Assembly (NCBI GenBank): GCA_021783175.1
Contig: JAJXUF010000042.1
Coordinates: 1-24,612, forward strand
Source of the DNA: Pseudomonadota bacterium
GTDB lineage: Bacteria > Pseudomonadota > Gammaproteobacteria > Acidiferrobacterales > UBA6901
DNA: 24,612 bases
Reading direction: 5' to 3'
Part shown: positions 16,137 to 24,612 of the stretch, piece after piece
How the letters are laid out: every line of letters starts with the position of its first letter
Position numbering within the stretch: position 1 is the stretch's first letter
Made by a program: the position numbers and the translations under genes
The notes under the pieces: model-generated
Databases searched by the model: none
Told to the model about the DNA's origin: nothing
Seen by the model: the letters and a program-made list of their open reading frames with translations, nothing else

Positions 16137-18077
16137 TTATTTCGCGTCGGCTATAGGTAAGTTGATCTTCTCAAGCATTGCGCGCGTCGTGCGCTGCTGA
16201 TTTTGGAGCATCTGGCGCGCCGCTTCCAGTTCAGTGATGCGCTCACCGAGATTATCAAGATTGTCGCGTACTCTCTTCAGGTTCTGCAGGCGGCGCTCCA
16301 TTAGCGTCTTATGTTCGCGGATCTGGCTCATCATAGGCGCCATCACTGCCTTGCTCCATGCTTTGGCGCCGCCGTTGCATTCTTCGAATATGCCACGTGC
16401 CCGGCTGACCAAAGTAATGAAGAATTTCTTGATGACGAAGTGCTGTTCTGTCATCAGCATGATTGGGCTGGTGCGGAATACCTCGGCTTCATCTTGCAGC
16501 CGTTGCAAATCACTGCGGTAACTCAGAACCGAGAAACCCACTGGCTTGAGTCTGGCGACTCCATGTTCGGCGTCGAACTTCTTGTAAATTGCGTCGGCTA
16601 ACCCCTTAATCTGGTGTGTCTGCTTGTTTACCTTGTCCATCATTTCCGCGGCGCCGCGGAAAAAGCTGGTAATGCCATGTTTGAGGCCGTGCGTCGTCCA
16701 GCTGTCCTGCATGTCCTGACGGGTTTTGCTTATCAGTCGATCGAAGTTTTCCAGGCTCAGGTAATCAAGAAGGATATTGATCTGGTCCGACATCACTAAT
16801 CGCGTTGACTGAAAGCTCTCGAGTTTTTTGTCGTAGGCCTCTTTTTCGGTCTGGAGGCGCACCTCTAGCTCCTGGATGACATCCCGGCTCTTGCCGCCAA
16901 GCCCTCTAAGCTCCTTAAGCTGACTATTTGTTGCAGCGAGGCGCGCCCCGACCACAGCCTCCGTACTTTCGACCATGCCGCCAATTTCGCGCGCTACCTT
17001 GTCTTGAAGAAAATGCTGCTTTGCGGGGATCAGATCCTCCGAAAGACTGACTTCGAGTGCCAACAGACCGCTCTTTTCCACCATGGCGTGGTCCGCTTTT
17101 ATCTTGCCAAGCAGACCCTTCTGTGCCGAGACGGGAAACACCTTGTTGCGGTCTATTCCCAGGGTGCGTGCGGCATCCTGCGCTTGGCGCGAGATGGTGG
17201 CAGCTACATTCTCTTCCCCCTGCAATTCGTCCCACAAAATATCGATCTTGTTGAGCAAGGCGAGACATCCGTTCTGCCTCCTGCCTCTTGCGACACGCAC
17301 ATGGCTGTTCCAAACTTCCAGATCTGACCTGGTAACCCCCGCATCTGCCGCGAGCACGAACAGGATGACCTGCGCTTTGGACAGCATGCTCATGGTTAGC
17401 TCTGGCTCGGTTCCCAGCGAATTCAGGCCCGGTGTATCGAGAATGACCAGTCCCTGCTTGAGTAAAGGGTGCGGGTAATTAACAACGGCATGTCGCCAAA
17501 CGGGAATTTCCACTTTGCCCTCGCCGTTGACCTTGCCCGCCTCTTGGCCGCCTATGGGGCGGTGGAGACCTAAGTCCTGCGCTTCACGCACACTCACGTT
17601 TTTGGTCTTGACGATTTCCCTGAGTGTCTCCGCCATCTTTTTTGCAGATCCCAGTTCGAGTGGCAACGTTGTCCACTGAATGGGAGTGCGCTTGTATTCC
17701 GCTATGGTTAGCGAGGAGGATCGTGTCTCAATGGGCAGCAGCTTGATGCAGGGTGGTAGGCGCTCGTCGTATTGAAGCTCGGTCGGGCACATCGTGGTGC
17801 GCCCCGCCTCCGATGGGAGGAGGCGCTGTTTGTAGTCGGCGAAAAATATGGCATTGATGAGCTCTGACTTTCCGCGCGAGAATTCGGCCACCAAAGCCAC
17901 GGTAAGTTTGTCCGTTCGCAGACTGTCCAGAAGCTCATAAATCCGCAGATCATCTTCGCCATTTCCCAGACCCTGCTGTTCCACCCAGTTCTGGTAACCG
18001 CTGATGGCAACGATAATATCTTCGCGCCACTTACGGTAGCTGGCCAATCGTCTGGAAAAGGTACTCGCGGCAGTCAT
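16137..18077 (-). CDS. Dynamin-family GTPase
   Basis: A 646-residue large GTPase. The G1 loop is AEFSRGKS (64-71), G2 lies around GRTTMCPTE (92-100), G3 is DTPG (214-217) and G4 is NKID (276-279). After the GTPase domain come long charged helices with coiled-coil character, including the final 60 residues. The first glycine of the usual GxxxxGKS is Ala, a variant common in this proteobacterial group. Bacterial dynamins remodel or protect membranes; the role of this subgroup is not settled. The start at 18077 is preferred to an ATG at 18164 because GGGGGGA lies 9 bases ahead and the extra 29 residues look non-coding. Unlike many bacterial dynamins it is single, not in a tandem pair. Confidence 0.88.
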   Translation of the reverse strand: MTAASTFSRRLASYRKWREDIIVAISGYQNWVEQQGLGNGEDDLRIYELLDSLRTDKLTVALVAEFSRGKSELINAIFFADYKQRLLPSEAGRTTMCPTELQYDERLPPCIKLLPIETRSSSLTIAEYKRTPIQWTTLPLELGSAKKMAETLREIVKTKNVSVREAQDLGLHRPIGGQEAGKVNGEGKVEIPVWRHAVVNYPHPLLKQGLVILDTPGLNSLGTEPELTMSMLSKAQVILFVLAADAGVTRSDLEVWNSHVRVARGRRQNGCLALLNKIDILWDELQGEENVAATISRQAQDAARTLGIDRNKVFPVSAQKGLLGKIKADHAMVEKSGLLALEVSLSEDLIPAKQHFLQDKVAREIGGMVESTEAVVGARLAATNSQLKELRGLGGKSRDVIQELEVRLQTEKEAYDKKLESFQSTRLVMSDQINILLDYLSLENFDRLISKTRQDMQDSWTTHGLKHGITSFFRGAAEMMDKVNKQTHQIKGLADAIYKKFDAEHGVARLKPVGFSVLSYRSDLQRLQDEAEVFRTSPIMLMTEQHFVIKKFFITLVSRARGIFEECNGGAKAWSKAVMAPMMSQIREHKTLMERRLQNLKRVRDNLDNLGERITELEAARQMLQNQQRTTRAMLEKINLPIADAK

Positions 18078-18265
18078 GGAACCAAATCCCCCCAGGTCCG
18101 TGGCGCAAACATCTGGGTCGGTTAGGATTATTGCAAAGAATGTTCCGAAAAACACGGGCGACATTCGCTCGGTTTTTGCGTGCCGTCAGCTGGGTTGCGT
18201 TATGACCAGATATCAGGCAATTCAAGTATAGAAAATTGCCGAAGTGTCCGGCGGGCGCAGTCAAA

Positions 18266-18556
18266 TCAAACCCATTGCGGCAGCACGGTCGGCGCGACAA
18301 TGCGCACCAGTTTGGTTCTACCGCCGTGACCGTGCAGCAAAGTGACGCGGTTTTTCGGCACACCGAAGCACTCAGCTAGCAGCGATATGAGGCCGGCGTT
18401 AGCTAGGCCTTCCACCGCCGGTGCGCTGACGCGCACGCGAATGCTGTCGCCATGCACTCCTACAATCCCGTCGCTGCGGGCACGCGGTTGAACCCGGAGC
18501 CTCAGAATTAGATCGGATCCATCCCAACGCACCGCGGCAACTTCGCGCTCCACCAA
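18266..18556 (-). CDS. DUF167/YggU-family protein
   Basis: A 96-residue protein of the conserved DUF167 family, shown by LRLRVQPRARSDGIVGVHGDSIRVRVSAP-type strands (positions about 18-46) and the following VEGLANAGLISLLAECFGVPKNRV helix. The structure of the family is known but its function is not. No ATG is available in frame: the start is a TTG at 18556 or the adjacent GTG at 18553, 12 bases after the yggT stop with GAGCGGA between. It completes the proC-yggT-yggU cluster found in many gammaproteobacteria. Confidence 0.85.
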   Translation of the reverse strand: MVEREVAAVRWDGSDLILRLRVQPRARSDGIVGVHGDSIRVRVSAPAVEGLANAGLISLLAECFGVPKNRVTLLHGHGGRTKLVRIVAPTVLPQWV

Positions 18557-18568
18557 GCAGGCATCCGC

Positions 18569-19141
18569 TCACAGTATTGATTGTGCGATGCTCAAAGTTC
18601 CATGTTCCACGAGCATGATAGCCAACTCCAACAAGATGAGCACCGCAATCGGTGACAGATCAAGGCCCCCGACCGGCGGAATGATACGGCGCGCGGGTCG
18701 GAGCAGCGGTTCGGTCAGGTTCACGAGAAGATGCATCACAGCGTTGCGCGGATATGGCGCAACCCAGCTGAGTATGGCTCGCGCCAGAATGGTGAAGAGA
18801 AAGACGTAGAGCACGAGTTCAACAATCTGTGAAGTCACCAGGACCAGCAGAGCCAGCGCGGTGATTCCGAATCCACGCAACAAGGCAAGAACATACTGCT
18901 CCACTGCCTCGAGGGCCAAAAGAAGCACAACGGAGGCGAGATCAATGCCCCAAAGCCCGGGAATAATGCGGCGCAACGGAAGTAACGGCGGATTGGTGAC
19001 AATGACCAGAAACTGCGCAACCGGATTGTAGAAATCTGCCCGTACCATCTGGAGCATTAAGCGCAACAGAACCGCCAGTATGTACATACCGAACAGGGTG
19101 TTTATTAGGAAAGCGCCCGCCTGCGAGAAAAATCCGTCCAT
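18569..19141 (-). CDS. YggT-family integral membrane protein
   Basis: A 190-residue membrane protein built of two YGGT domains, each with a pair of hydrophobic helices around a conserved PLLxPxRRIIP segment (NPPLLPLRRIIPGLWGIDL near residues 49-67 and EPLLRPARRIIPPVGGLDL near 143-161). The family is linked by context to osmotic or cell-division-related roles, not firmly. Its ATG overlaps the proC stop by one base (TAATG), implying coupled translation. Confidence 0.9.
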   Translation of the reverse strand: MDGFFSQAGAFLINTLFGMYILAVLLRLMLQMVRADFYNPVAQFLVIVTNPPLLPLRRIIPGLWGIDLASVVLLLALEAVEQYVLALLRGFGITALALLVLVTSQIVELVLYVFLFTILARAILSWVAPYPRNAVMHLLVNLTEPLLRPARRIIPPVGGLDLSPIAVLILLELAIMLVEHGTLSIAQSIL

Positions 19142-19974
19142 TACTCTTTTCCGAGCATCTCCGCCAGTTCGCGCGAGCGCGCGATGGCGGCTGCTACAGC
19201 CGTATCGAACAATTGACGCAACTGCCCCTGCTCCAGCACCTGAATTGCACGCTCTGTCGTTCCTCCCGGTGACGTAACCCGGCGGCGCAATTCTGCCGGC
19301 TCCGCTCCTCCCTCAAGCGCCATCTTGGCGGCGCCATAGGCCGTTTCCATCGACAGCAGGCGTGCCGTGGTTTTGTCAAGACCATGTGCGATCGCGGCGC
19401 GTTCGAGCGCCTCAATCACGAGAAAAAAGTACGCCGGCCCACTGCCGGATACGGCGGTGACGACGTCCATGAGAGCTTCGTTTTCCAGCCAAACGGTTAC
19501 CCCGACTGCGCGCAGGATTGACTCGGCCTCATCACGCTGCGCCGGGGTAACCTCGGCATTGGCATAGAGTCCGGTCGCACCGGAGCCAATGAGCGCCGGG
19601 GTATTAGGCATGACCCGTACGATAGCTGTCCCGCCGCCCAGCCAGCGTTGGATATCTCCCACTCGAATTCCCGCGGCGACCGATACAACGAGAGGTTTCT
19701 TCTTCCGTACCGCATCGGCGATGCCGGCCAGCACGTTACGTAACGCTTGTGGTTTGACCGCTAGCACCAGTACGTCGGCGTGAGCGGCAAGCTTCTCGTT
19801 GTCTTCATAGGCGGCAAGTCCAAGCGCATCTTTTGCGGCCTGCCGCTGGTTCTCATCGGGATCGGCAAAAACAAGGTTCTGTTTCTGCCATCCGTTATTG
19901 AGCAGCCCACCGGCCAGGCTGCGCGCCATATTGCCGGCTCCTATGAAACCGATGATGTGATGTTTTGTAGTCAT
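19141..19974 (-). CDS. proC: Pyrroline-5-carboxylate reductase
   Basis: ProC makes proline from pyrroline-5-carboxylate using NAD(P)H. The 277-residue product shows the Rossmann motif GFIGAGNMA (9-17), the central MPNTPALIG block, VSGSGPAYFF and the C-terminal VTSPGGTTERAI signature. Open frame continues upstream to 20091, but those 39 residues are unlike any ProC and the chosen start gives the family's usual length; AGGA directly touches this ATG, so the exact start has some doubt. The yggS gene that usually precedes proC in this cluster is absent here. Confidence 0.95.
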   Translation of the reverse strand: MTTKHHIIGFIGAGNMARSLAGGLLNNGWQKQNLVFADPDENQRQAAKDALGLAAYEDNEKLAAHADVLVLAVKPQALRNVLAGIADAVRKKKPLVVSVAAGIRVGDIQRWLGGGTAIVRVMPNTPALIGSGATGLYANAEVTPAQRDEAESILRAVGVTVWLENEALMDVVTAVSGSGPAYFFLVIEALERAAIAHGLDKTTARLLSMETAYGAAKMALEGGAEPAELRRRVTSPGGTTERAIQVLEQGQLRQLFDTAVAAAIARSRELAEMLGKE

Positions 19975-20196
19975 TCCTGGTGAAATCGGGCTCCCGGACG
20001 TCAGTGTAGAACGACACGGTAGCCAAGTGAAAGCCTTTGGGGCTATCGGACCCGTGAAATATCGCATGCCAGGCAGTTTGAAGCTATTCACTAGCTACAC
20101 GGAAACGCCGCCCGAGCGGGCAACCGGGCCGTATTTATAATAGTTCGCTGGTCGACTGCCACCGACCGGCGGGGTTACCCGGGTTCTTGAGCAACC

Positions 20197-20224
20197 TTGT
20201 TTGTCAGTATTGGCCCGTTATACT
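20197..20224 (+). promoter_or_regulatory. Promoter of the pilT-pilU operon
   Basis: TTGTTT (20197-20202) and TATACT (20219-20224) stand 16 bases apart, 44 bases before the pilT ATG. They lie in the 293-base divergent region between proC and pilT, in which no gene is seen. Confidence 0.5.
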
Positions 20225-20267
20225 AGAAATAGCCTAGTTTTGAAGACCCGCCGACAGGAGATCATTA

Positions 20268-21353
20268 ATGGATATCGCCGAGCTTCTGGCGTTTGCCTAC
20301 AAGCAGAACGCCTCGGATCTGCATTTATCTGCCGGCCTGCCGCCGCTCATTCGTATCGACGGCGATGTCAAGCGTATAAACGTGGACCCCCTGGACGATC
20401 GGACCGTCCACAACATGATTTACGATATCATGACGGACAAGCAGCAGAAGGATTACGAGGAGTTCCTGGAAACAGACTTCTCCTTCGATCTGCCAAACAT
20501 CTCACGCTTCCGCGTAAATGCTTTTAACCAGCAGCGCGGACCTGGCGCGGTATTCCGTACTATCCCTTCCAAGGTTCTAACTCTGGAACAGCTCGGCTGT
20601 CCGCCAAGTTTCAAGGAAATCTGCGACCAGCCGCGTGGCATCGTGTTGGTGACAGGTCCTACCGGCTCGGGTAAGTCCACGACGCTCGCGGCGATGATCA
20701 ACTATGTAAACGAGAATCGCCACGAACATATACTGACTATTGAGGATCCGATTGAATTCGTCCATGTCAGCAAGAACTGCCTGATCAATCAGCGCGAAGT
20801 CGGTCGCGACACTCTGGGGTTCAACAACGCGCTGCGCTCAGCTCTGCGCGAGGACCCCGACGTGATCCTGGTCGGCGAATTGCGAGATCTCGAAACCATA
20901 CGCCTGGCGCTGACAGCGGCAGAAACCGGACACTTGGTATTCGGGACCCTGCATACCAGTTCGGCTGCCAAGACTGTGGATCGTGTGGTCGACGTTTTTC
21001 CGGCAGCGGAAAAGGACATGGTGCGCGCGATGCTTTCCGAAAGTCTGCGCGCCGTGATTTCGCAGAGCCTATTAAAGAAGCCTAGCGGCGGACGAGTCGC
21101 AGCACATGAAATCATGATCGGCACGCCGGCAATTCGCAATCTGATCCGCGAGAACAAGATTGCGCAAATGTACTCAGCCATGCAAACCAGCCAGTCTTTG
21201 GGAATGCAGACGTTGGATCAGTGCCTCATGGAGATGGTGCGGAATCGCCTGGTCCACGTCGAAGAGGCGCGCTCGTACGCGGTAAATAAAGACAACTTCG
21301 GAAGTGGCATGTCGAGCGCAAGTGGCGCGGCAGCAACTGGAGGCAAGAAGTAA
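20268..21353 (+). CDS. pilT: Type IV pilus retraction ATPase PilT
   Basis: PilT is the hexameric cytoplasmic motor that depolymerises type IV pili, driving twitching and DNA uptake. The 361-residue protein has the N-terminal ASDLHLS motif (15-21), Walker A GPTGSGKST (130-138), the Asp box TIEDPIE (157-163), Walker B DVILVGEL (198-205), the His box GHLVFGTLHT (221-230) and the PilT-specific AIRNLIRE (288-295) needed for retraction. AGGAG lies 8 bases before the ATG. The tail is slightly longer than usual and Gly/Ser/Ala-rich. pilU starts on the next base after the stop codon. Confidence 0.97.
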   Translation: MDIAELLAFAYKQNASDLHLSAGLPPLIRIDGDVKRINVDPLDDRTVHNMIYDIMTDKQQKDYEEFLETDFSFDLPNISRFRVNAFNQQRGPGAVFRTIPSKVLTLEQLGCPPSFKEICDQPRGIVLVTGPTGSGKSTTLAAMINYVNENRHEHILTIEDPIEFVHVSKNCLINQREVGRDTLGFNNALRSALREDPDVILVGELRDLETIRLALTAAETGHLVFGTLHTSSAAKTVDRVVDVFPAAEKDMVRAMLSESLRAVISQSLLKKPSGGRVAAHEIMIGTPAIRNLIRENKIAQMYSAMQTSQSLGMQTLDQCLMEMVRNRLVHVEEARSYAVNKDNFGSGMSSASGAAATGGKK

Positions 21354-22466
21354 ATGGTTTTCAGCGATCTATTGAAACTCATGGTCCACAAGAAAGCGTC
21401 AGACCTGTTTATTACCGCGGGTGTCCCGCCATCAATCAAGATCGACGGCAAAGTGACCCCGGTCACCAAGCAGGCGCTGACACCGGAACAGTCGCGTGCC
21501 TTTGCCTACGGCATCATGACAGAAGAGCAGCGGCGGCAGTTCGAGGCGAGTAACGAGTGCAATTTCTCTATTAGCCCAAAAGAAATTGGCCGTTTCCGCG
21601 TTAACATTTTTATGCAACAGAGTTGTGTCGGCATGGTGTTGCGTACCATCGAAAGCAAGATTCCACGATTTGACGAACTTAACCTGCCGAAGGTATTGGC
21701 GGACGTTGCGCTGACAAAGCGCGGACTCGTGATTTTCGTTGGCGCCACCGGGTCGGGTAAAACTACCTCGCTGGCAGCCATGATCGGGTACCGCAACGAA
21801 TATAGCTACGGGCATATAATCACGATAGAAGACCCGATTGAGTTTGTGCATGATCCGCGTAACTGCATTATCACCCAGCGCGAAGTCGGGGTGGACACGG
21901 AATCTTTTGATGCTGCGCTCAAGAACACACTGCGGCAGGCGCCAGATGTCATCCTTATTGGCGAAATTCGGTCGCGCGAAACCATGGATTTCGCCATTGT
22001 TTTTGCCGAAACCGGCCACTTGTGCCTCGCGACATTGCATGCCAACAGCGCAAACCAGGCGCTTGACCGAATCATAAACTTCTTCCCGGAAGATCGACGG
22101 AACCAGCTTCTCATGGATTTGTCGCTGAACCTCAAGGCGGTCATATCACAGCGCCTCATACCAATGAAGACTGGAAAGGGAAGGGTGCCGGCGGTGGAAG
22201 TGATGATCAATTCGCCGCTTATCGCCGACCTTATTCTCAAAGGGGAAGTTCATGGCATCAAGGAACTTATGGCAAAGTCGACGGAGGCGGGCATGCAGAC
22301 TTTCGATCAGTCGCTGTTCAACCTTTACGAAAGCGGACTTATTAGCTACGACGATGCCCTGCGCAATGCTGACTCGGTCAACGATCTGCGACTGCGCATC
22401 AAGCTGGAGGGTAAGGACGCAAAGGGGCAGTCATTAGGCGACTCCATGCGCAATGTGACCTTCTGA
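21354..22466 (+). CDS. pilU: PilT-dependent retraction ATPase PilU
   Basis: PilU is a paralogue of PilT that assists retraction under load and depends on PilT. The 370-residue protein repeats the PilT plan: ASDLFIT (15-21), Walker A GATGSGKTT (130-138), TIEDPIE (157-163), DVILIGEI (198-205) and GHLCLATLH. In place of AIRNLIRE it has SPLIADLILKGE, as expected of PilU. It abuts pilT with no spacer, so the two are co-translated. The 179 bases up to the convergent pyrC' stop hold no gene and no obvious terminator. Confidence 0.96.
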   Translation: MVFSDLLKLMVHKKASDLFITAGVPPSIKIDGKVTPVTKQALTPEQSRAFAYGIMTEEQRRQFEASNECNFSISPKEIGRFRVNIFMQQSCVGMVLRTIESKIPRFDELNLPKVLADVALTKRGLVIFVGATGSGKTTSLAAMIGYRNEYSYGHIITIEDPIEFVHDPRNCIITQREVGVDTESFDAALKNTLRQAPDVILIGEIRSRETMDFAIVFAETGHLCLATLHANSANQALDRIINFFPEDRRNQLLMDLSLNLKAVISQRLIPMKTGKGRVPAVEVMINSPLIADLILKGEVHGIKELMAKSTEAGMQTFDQSLFNLYESGLISYDDALRNADSVNDLRLRIKLEGKDAKGQSLGDSMRNVTF

Positions 22467-22645
22467 ATGGAGCTTTCGCGGCCGGCGCGGCGTGTTACGG
22501 GCCGAGACGCCGTGCCGCACGCCGCGGACGAGCTGGTGGCGGCATAGTAGTATTGTTGTCGACAATCCGTCCGCCGGATGGGCTTTCCGCTTGAGAGGCG
22601 TTTTGGCTCCCGAACAAGAGCAACGTTTAGCAGTCCTTCCCAAGC

Positions 22646-23926
22646 TTACTCATTTTCAAATGCGAGCTTACCGCCGACCAATGTGTGGGTCACGGCACCG
22701 CGGAATTCCCAGCCAAGAAACGGGCTGTTATGGCCGCGACTCACGAATCGGTCTACCGAAAGGGTCCAGACCGCGCCTGGATCAAAAATGCAGATGTCCG
22801 CGGTGGCCCCAACGCCAAGCTGACCTGCTTCGATTCCAAGGATCTCCGCCGGTTTGCTGGTAAGCAGGGCTATTGCCTCCGACAGATTCAGAACTTTCTC
22901 CTCCACCAGCCTCAGGGTAAGCGGCAACAGCGTCTCGAGGCCGGAAATGCCAGGTTCGGACTCGGCAAACGGCGCCAGTTTGGCGTCGGGCTCATGCGGC
23001 TGATGGTCGGAGCATATCGCTGTAATGACGCCACTTTTTATGGCTGCCCGCAGACTGTCGCGATCGCGACTCGCGCGCAGCGGCGGCAGGACATGACACT
23101 GGGTGTTGAAAAAGCCGATATCGTGCTCGGTAAGATGAAGGTGATGCGTGGTAACGTCTGCGCTTACCGGCAGGCCTTGCTGCTGCGCGGCCGCAATCAT
23201 ACTTATTGCCCGCGAACTTGAAAGTTGGCAGAAGTGGGCACGCACTCCTGTCTGCTCGACCAGAGCAAGGTCGCGCGCGATTCCGGCCGTTTCTGCCGCC
23301 TCGGGAATTCCGGGCAAGCCGAGGCGTGTGCTGACCTCACCTTCATGCATACAGCCCCCATTTCGAAGCCATGGGTCCTCGGCGTGCAGAAAGACTGTCA
23401 AATCGAAGGTCGCTGCGTATTCCATTGCGCGACGCATTACCAGCGTGTCAGTCACCGGTTCAATGGCGTTGCTGAACCCGACGCAGCCTGCTTCGTCGAG
23501 TGCCGCCATGTCCGTCAGCAGCTTGCCCTGCAGGCCCTGTGTCAACGCGCCCAGAGGATGCACAAATGCCAACCCGAAGCGCCAGGCGCGCTGCTGGATC
23601 ATCTGAGCCATTGCCGGGGTGTCGATAACAGGGTAGGTGTCTGGTGGGCAGCATAGCGTGGTGATGCCGGCGCAGACCGCGGCCCGCGTTTCGCTCTCGA
23701 TTGTGGCCTTGTATTCGAGGCCTGGTTCGCGCAGACGTGCACGCAAATCAATTAGGCCCGGAAATACCAGCTTGCCGCGTGCGTCAATGGTGCGTTCAGG
23801 CTTAAAACCGCTCGGCGCAGATCCAACTCCAACAATGAATCCCTGATCATCAACGTAGAGATTCTGCTGGCCATCCACGCCATTGGCGGGATCAATCAGT
23901 CGCCCACCGGTAATAGCTAAATTCAT
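22646..23926 (-). CDS. pyrC: Dihydroorotase-like protein lacking the HxH metal site (PyrC'/PyrX type)
   Basis: A 426-residue amidohydrolase-fold protein clearly of the dihydroorotase family ([30 protein letters not shown] motifs). The first metal-binding motif, normally H-x-H, reads R62-A-R64, and the block that carries the bridging lysine region is also altered (TLCCPPDT in place of a DMPNT-like sequence). It therefore is probably not catalytic. In Pseudomonas a similarly inactive dihydroorotase, PyrC', is encoded with pyrB and is needed structurally for aspartate transcarbamoylase assembly. Here its ATG overlaps the pyrB stop by four bases (ATGA), the same coupling. A catalytic dihydroorotase should exist elsewhere in the genome. 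The symbol follows the family; pyrX or pyrC' would be more exact. Confidence 0.92.
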   Translation of the reverse strand: MNLAITGGRLIDPANGVDGQQNLYVDDQGFIVGVGSAPSGFKPERTIDARGKLVFPGLIDLRARLREPGLEYKATIESETRAAVCAGITTLCCPPDTYPVIDTPAMAQMIQQRAWRFGLAFVHPLGALTQGLQGKLLTDMAALDEAGCVGFSNAIEPVTDTLVMRRAMEYAATFDLTVFLHAEDPWLRNGGCMHEGEVSTRLGLPGIPEAAETAGIARDLALVEQTGVRAHFCQLSSSRAISMIAAAQQQGLPVSADVTTHHLHLTEHDIGFFNTQCHVLPPLRASRDRDSLRAAIKSGVITAICSDHQPHEPDAKLAPFAESEPGISGLETLLPLTLRLVEEKVLNLSEAIALLTSKPAEILGIEAGQLGVGATADICIFDPGAVWTLSVDRFVSRGHNSPFLGWEFRGAVTHTLVGGKLAFENE

Positions 23927-24612
23927 TCGGCATTTCTCCCGTCGGGTGGCGTTGCACCTGCCACGGGGCCACCCATGATGAGAGCCATGATCGCCATGCG
24001 AACGGCTATGCCGTTGGTAACCTGCGGCAGGATGACTGAGTGCGGTCCATCGGCAACGGCAGAATCAATCTCAAGACCGCGGTTCATCGGTCCTGGGTGC
24101 ATGATGATCACGTCCGGTCTGGCATAGGAAAGCTTTTTCGGGGTGAGTCCGTAAAGATTGAAGTACTCCTGCTCGCTTGGAATCAGGGCACCATTCATGC
24201 GCTCGCGTTGTAAGCGCAGCATGATGATGACATCGACGCCATCGAGTCCGGCACGTATATCCGTATACACCTGTACTCCGAGTCTTTCTACTGCAGTCGG
24301 CAGTAGCGTCAAGGGCGACACCACCCGCACCTCGGCGGCGCCCAAAGTCGTGAGAGCATGGATCTGGGAGCGCGCGACGCGCGAATGCAGAATGTCTCCG
24401 ACAATTGCAATTCTCAGCTTTTCAAGCTGGCCTTTGTAGCGACGTATTGTGAAGACATCGAGCAGACCCTGGGTCGGATGCGCATGGCGGCCGTCGCCGG
24501 CATTGATGATGTGGACGTGCGGAGGTACATGCTGGGCTATAAGATGAGCGGCGCCCGATTCCCTGTGGCGTACTACGAACAAATCAGTATGCATTGCCTC
24601 CAAATTGCGCAC
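23923..24612 (-). CDS. pyrB: Aspartate carbamoyltransferase catalytic subunit (5' end outside window)
   Basis: The last 229 or so residues of PyrB, which condenses carbamoyl phosphate with aspartate in pyrimidine synthesis. Visible motifs are [11 protein letters not shown], the substrate-binding [34 protein letters not shown] and HPGPMNRG, followed by the usual C-terminal helix. The first third, including the carbamoyl-phosphate motif STRTR, lies beyond the right edge. It couples through an ATGA overlap to the dihydroorotase-like gene. No regulatory-chain gene pyrI is seen, in agreement with a PyrB-PyrC' complex. Confidence 0.96.
   Translation of the reverse strand: MRNLEAMHTDLFVVRHRESGAAHLIAQHVPPHVHIINAGDGRHAHPTQGLLDVFTIRRYKGQLEKLRIAIVGDILHSRVARSQIHALTTLGAAEVRVVSPLTLLPTAVERLGVQVYTDIRAGLDGVDVIIMLRLQRERMNGALIPSEQEYFNLYGLTPKKLSYARPDVIIMHPGPMNRGLEIDSAVADGPHSVILPQVTNGIAVRMAIMALIMGGPVAGATPPDGRNAE

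Noticed and set aside
19975..20091. 39-residue N-terminal extension of ProC
   Set aside because: Not found in the family; the inner ATG gives the Rossmann fold at the normal place and the usual length.
1..24612. CRISPR array, tRNA or rRNA gene, phage or toxin-antitoxin module
   Set aside because: Reading both strands showed no regularly spaced repeats, no cloverleaf or rRNA signature and no such proteins; the only direct repeat is the pair at 22-59.

Overview
The window reads as chromosomal DNA of a chemolithotrophic sulfur-oxidising proteobacterium, most likely a gammaproteobacterium of the Acidiferrobacterales/Chromatiales type. This rests on a sat-aprM-aprB-aprA operon of the sulfur-oxidiser kind, a pilT-pilU pair divergent from proC-yggT-yggU, and a pyrB gene translationally coupled to a catalytically degenerate dihydroorotase, an arrangement known from Pseudomonas. 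Taxonomy is inferred from gene content only.

Left part (1-4900, all minus strand): ATP sulfurylase (sat), a short frame resembling the first membrane helix of AprM, AprM, AprB and AprA, closed by a clear hairpin terminator. AprBA oxidises sulfite plus AMP to APS, Sat turns APS plus pyrophosphate into sulfate plus ATP, and AprM is the presumed membrane anchor or electron outlet. Just beyond the terminator, at the left edge, is a 19-bp tandem repeat that looks like the end of an insertion sequence lying outside the window.

Middle part (5200-13112): molybdopterin synthase subunits moaD and moaE, a secreted DUF4124-like coiled-coil protein with its own promoter, a TauE/SafE-type permease, two tandem bactofilins, pyrE, a type IV pilin accessory protein (TfpX/TfpZ), exonuclease III, a monothiol/dithiol-type glutaredoxin and an AmpG-like transporter.

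Right part (13113-24612): a 757-base stretch without a convincing gene, a secreted Sel1-repeat protein, a long perfect palindrome, an unrecognised secreted 348-residue protein with a textbook terminator, a dynamin-like GTPase, the proC-yggT-yggU cluster, the pilT-pilU retraction ATPases, and the pyrB-pyrC' pair, with pyrB cut by the right edge.

Most of the window is ordinary chromosome. No defence system, CRISPR array, rRNA or tRNA was seen. The observations most worth a second look are the AprM-like micro-ORF inside the sulfur operon, the loss of the metal-binding HxH in the dihydroorotase, the unrecognised secreted protein, and the possible IS end.
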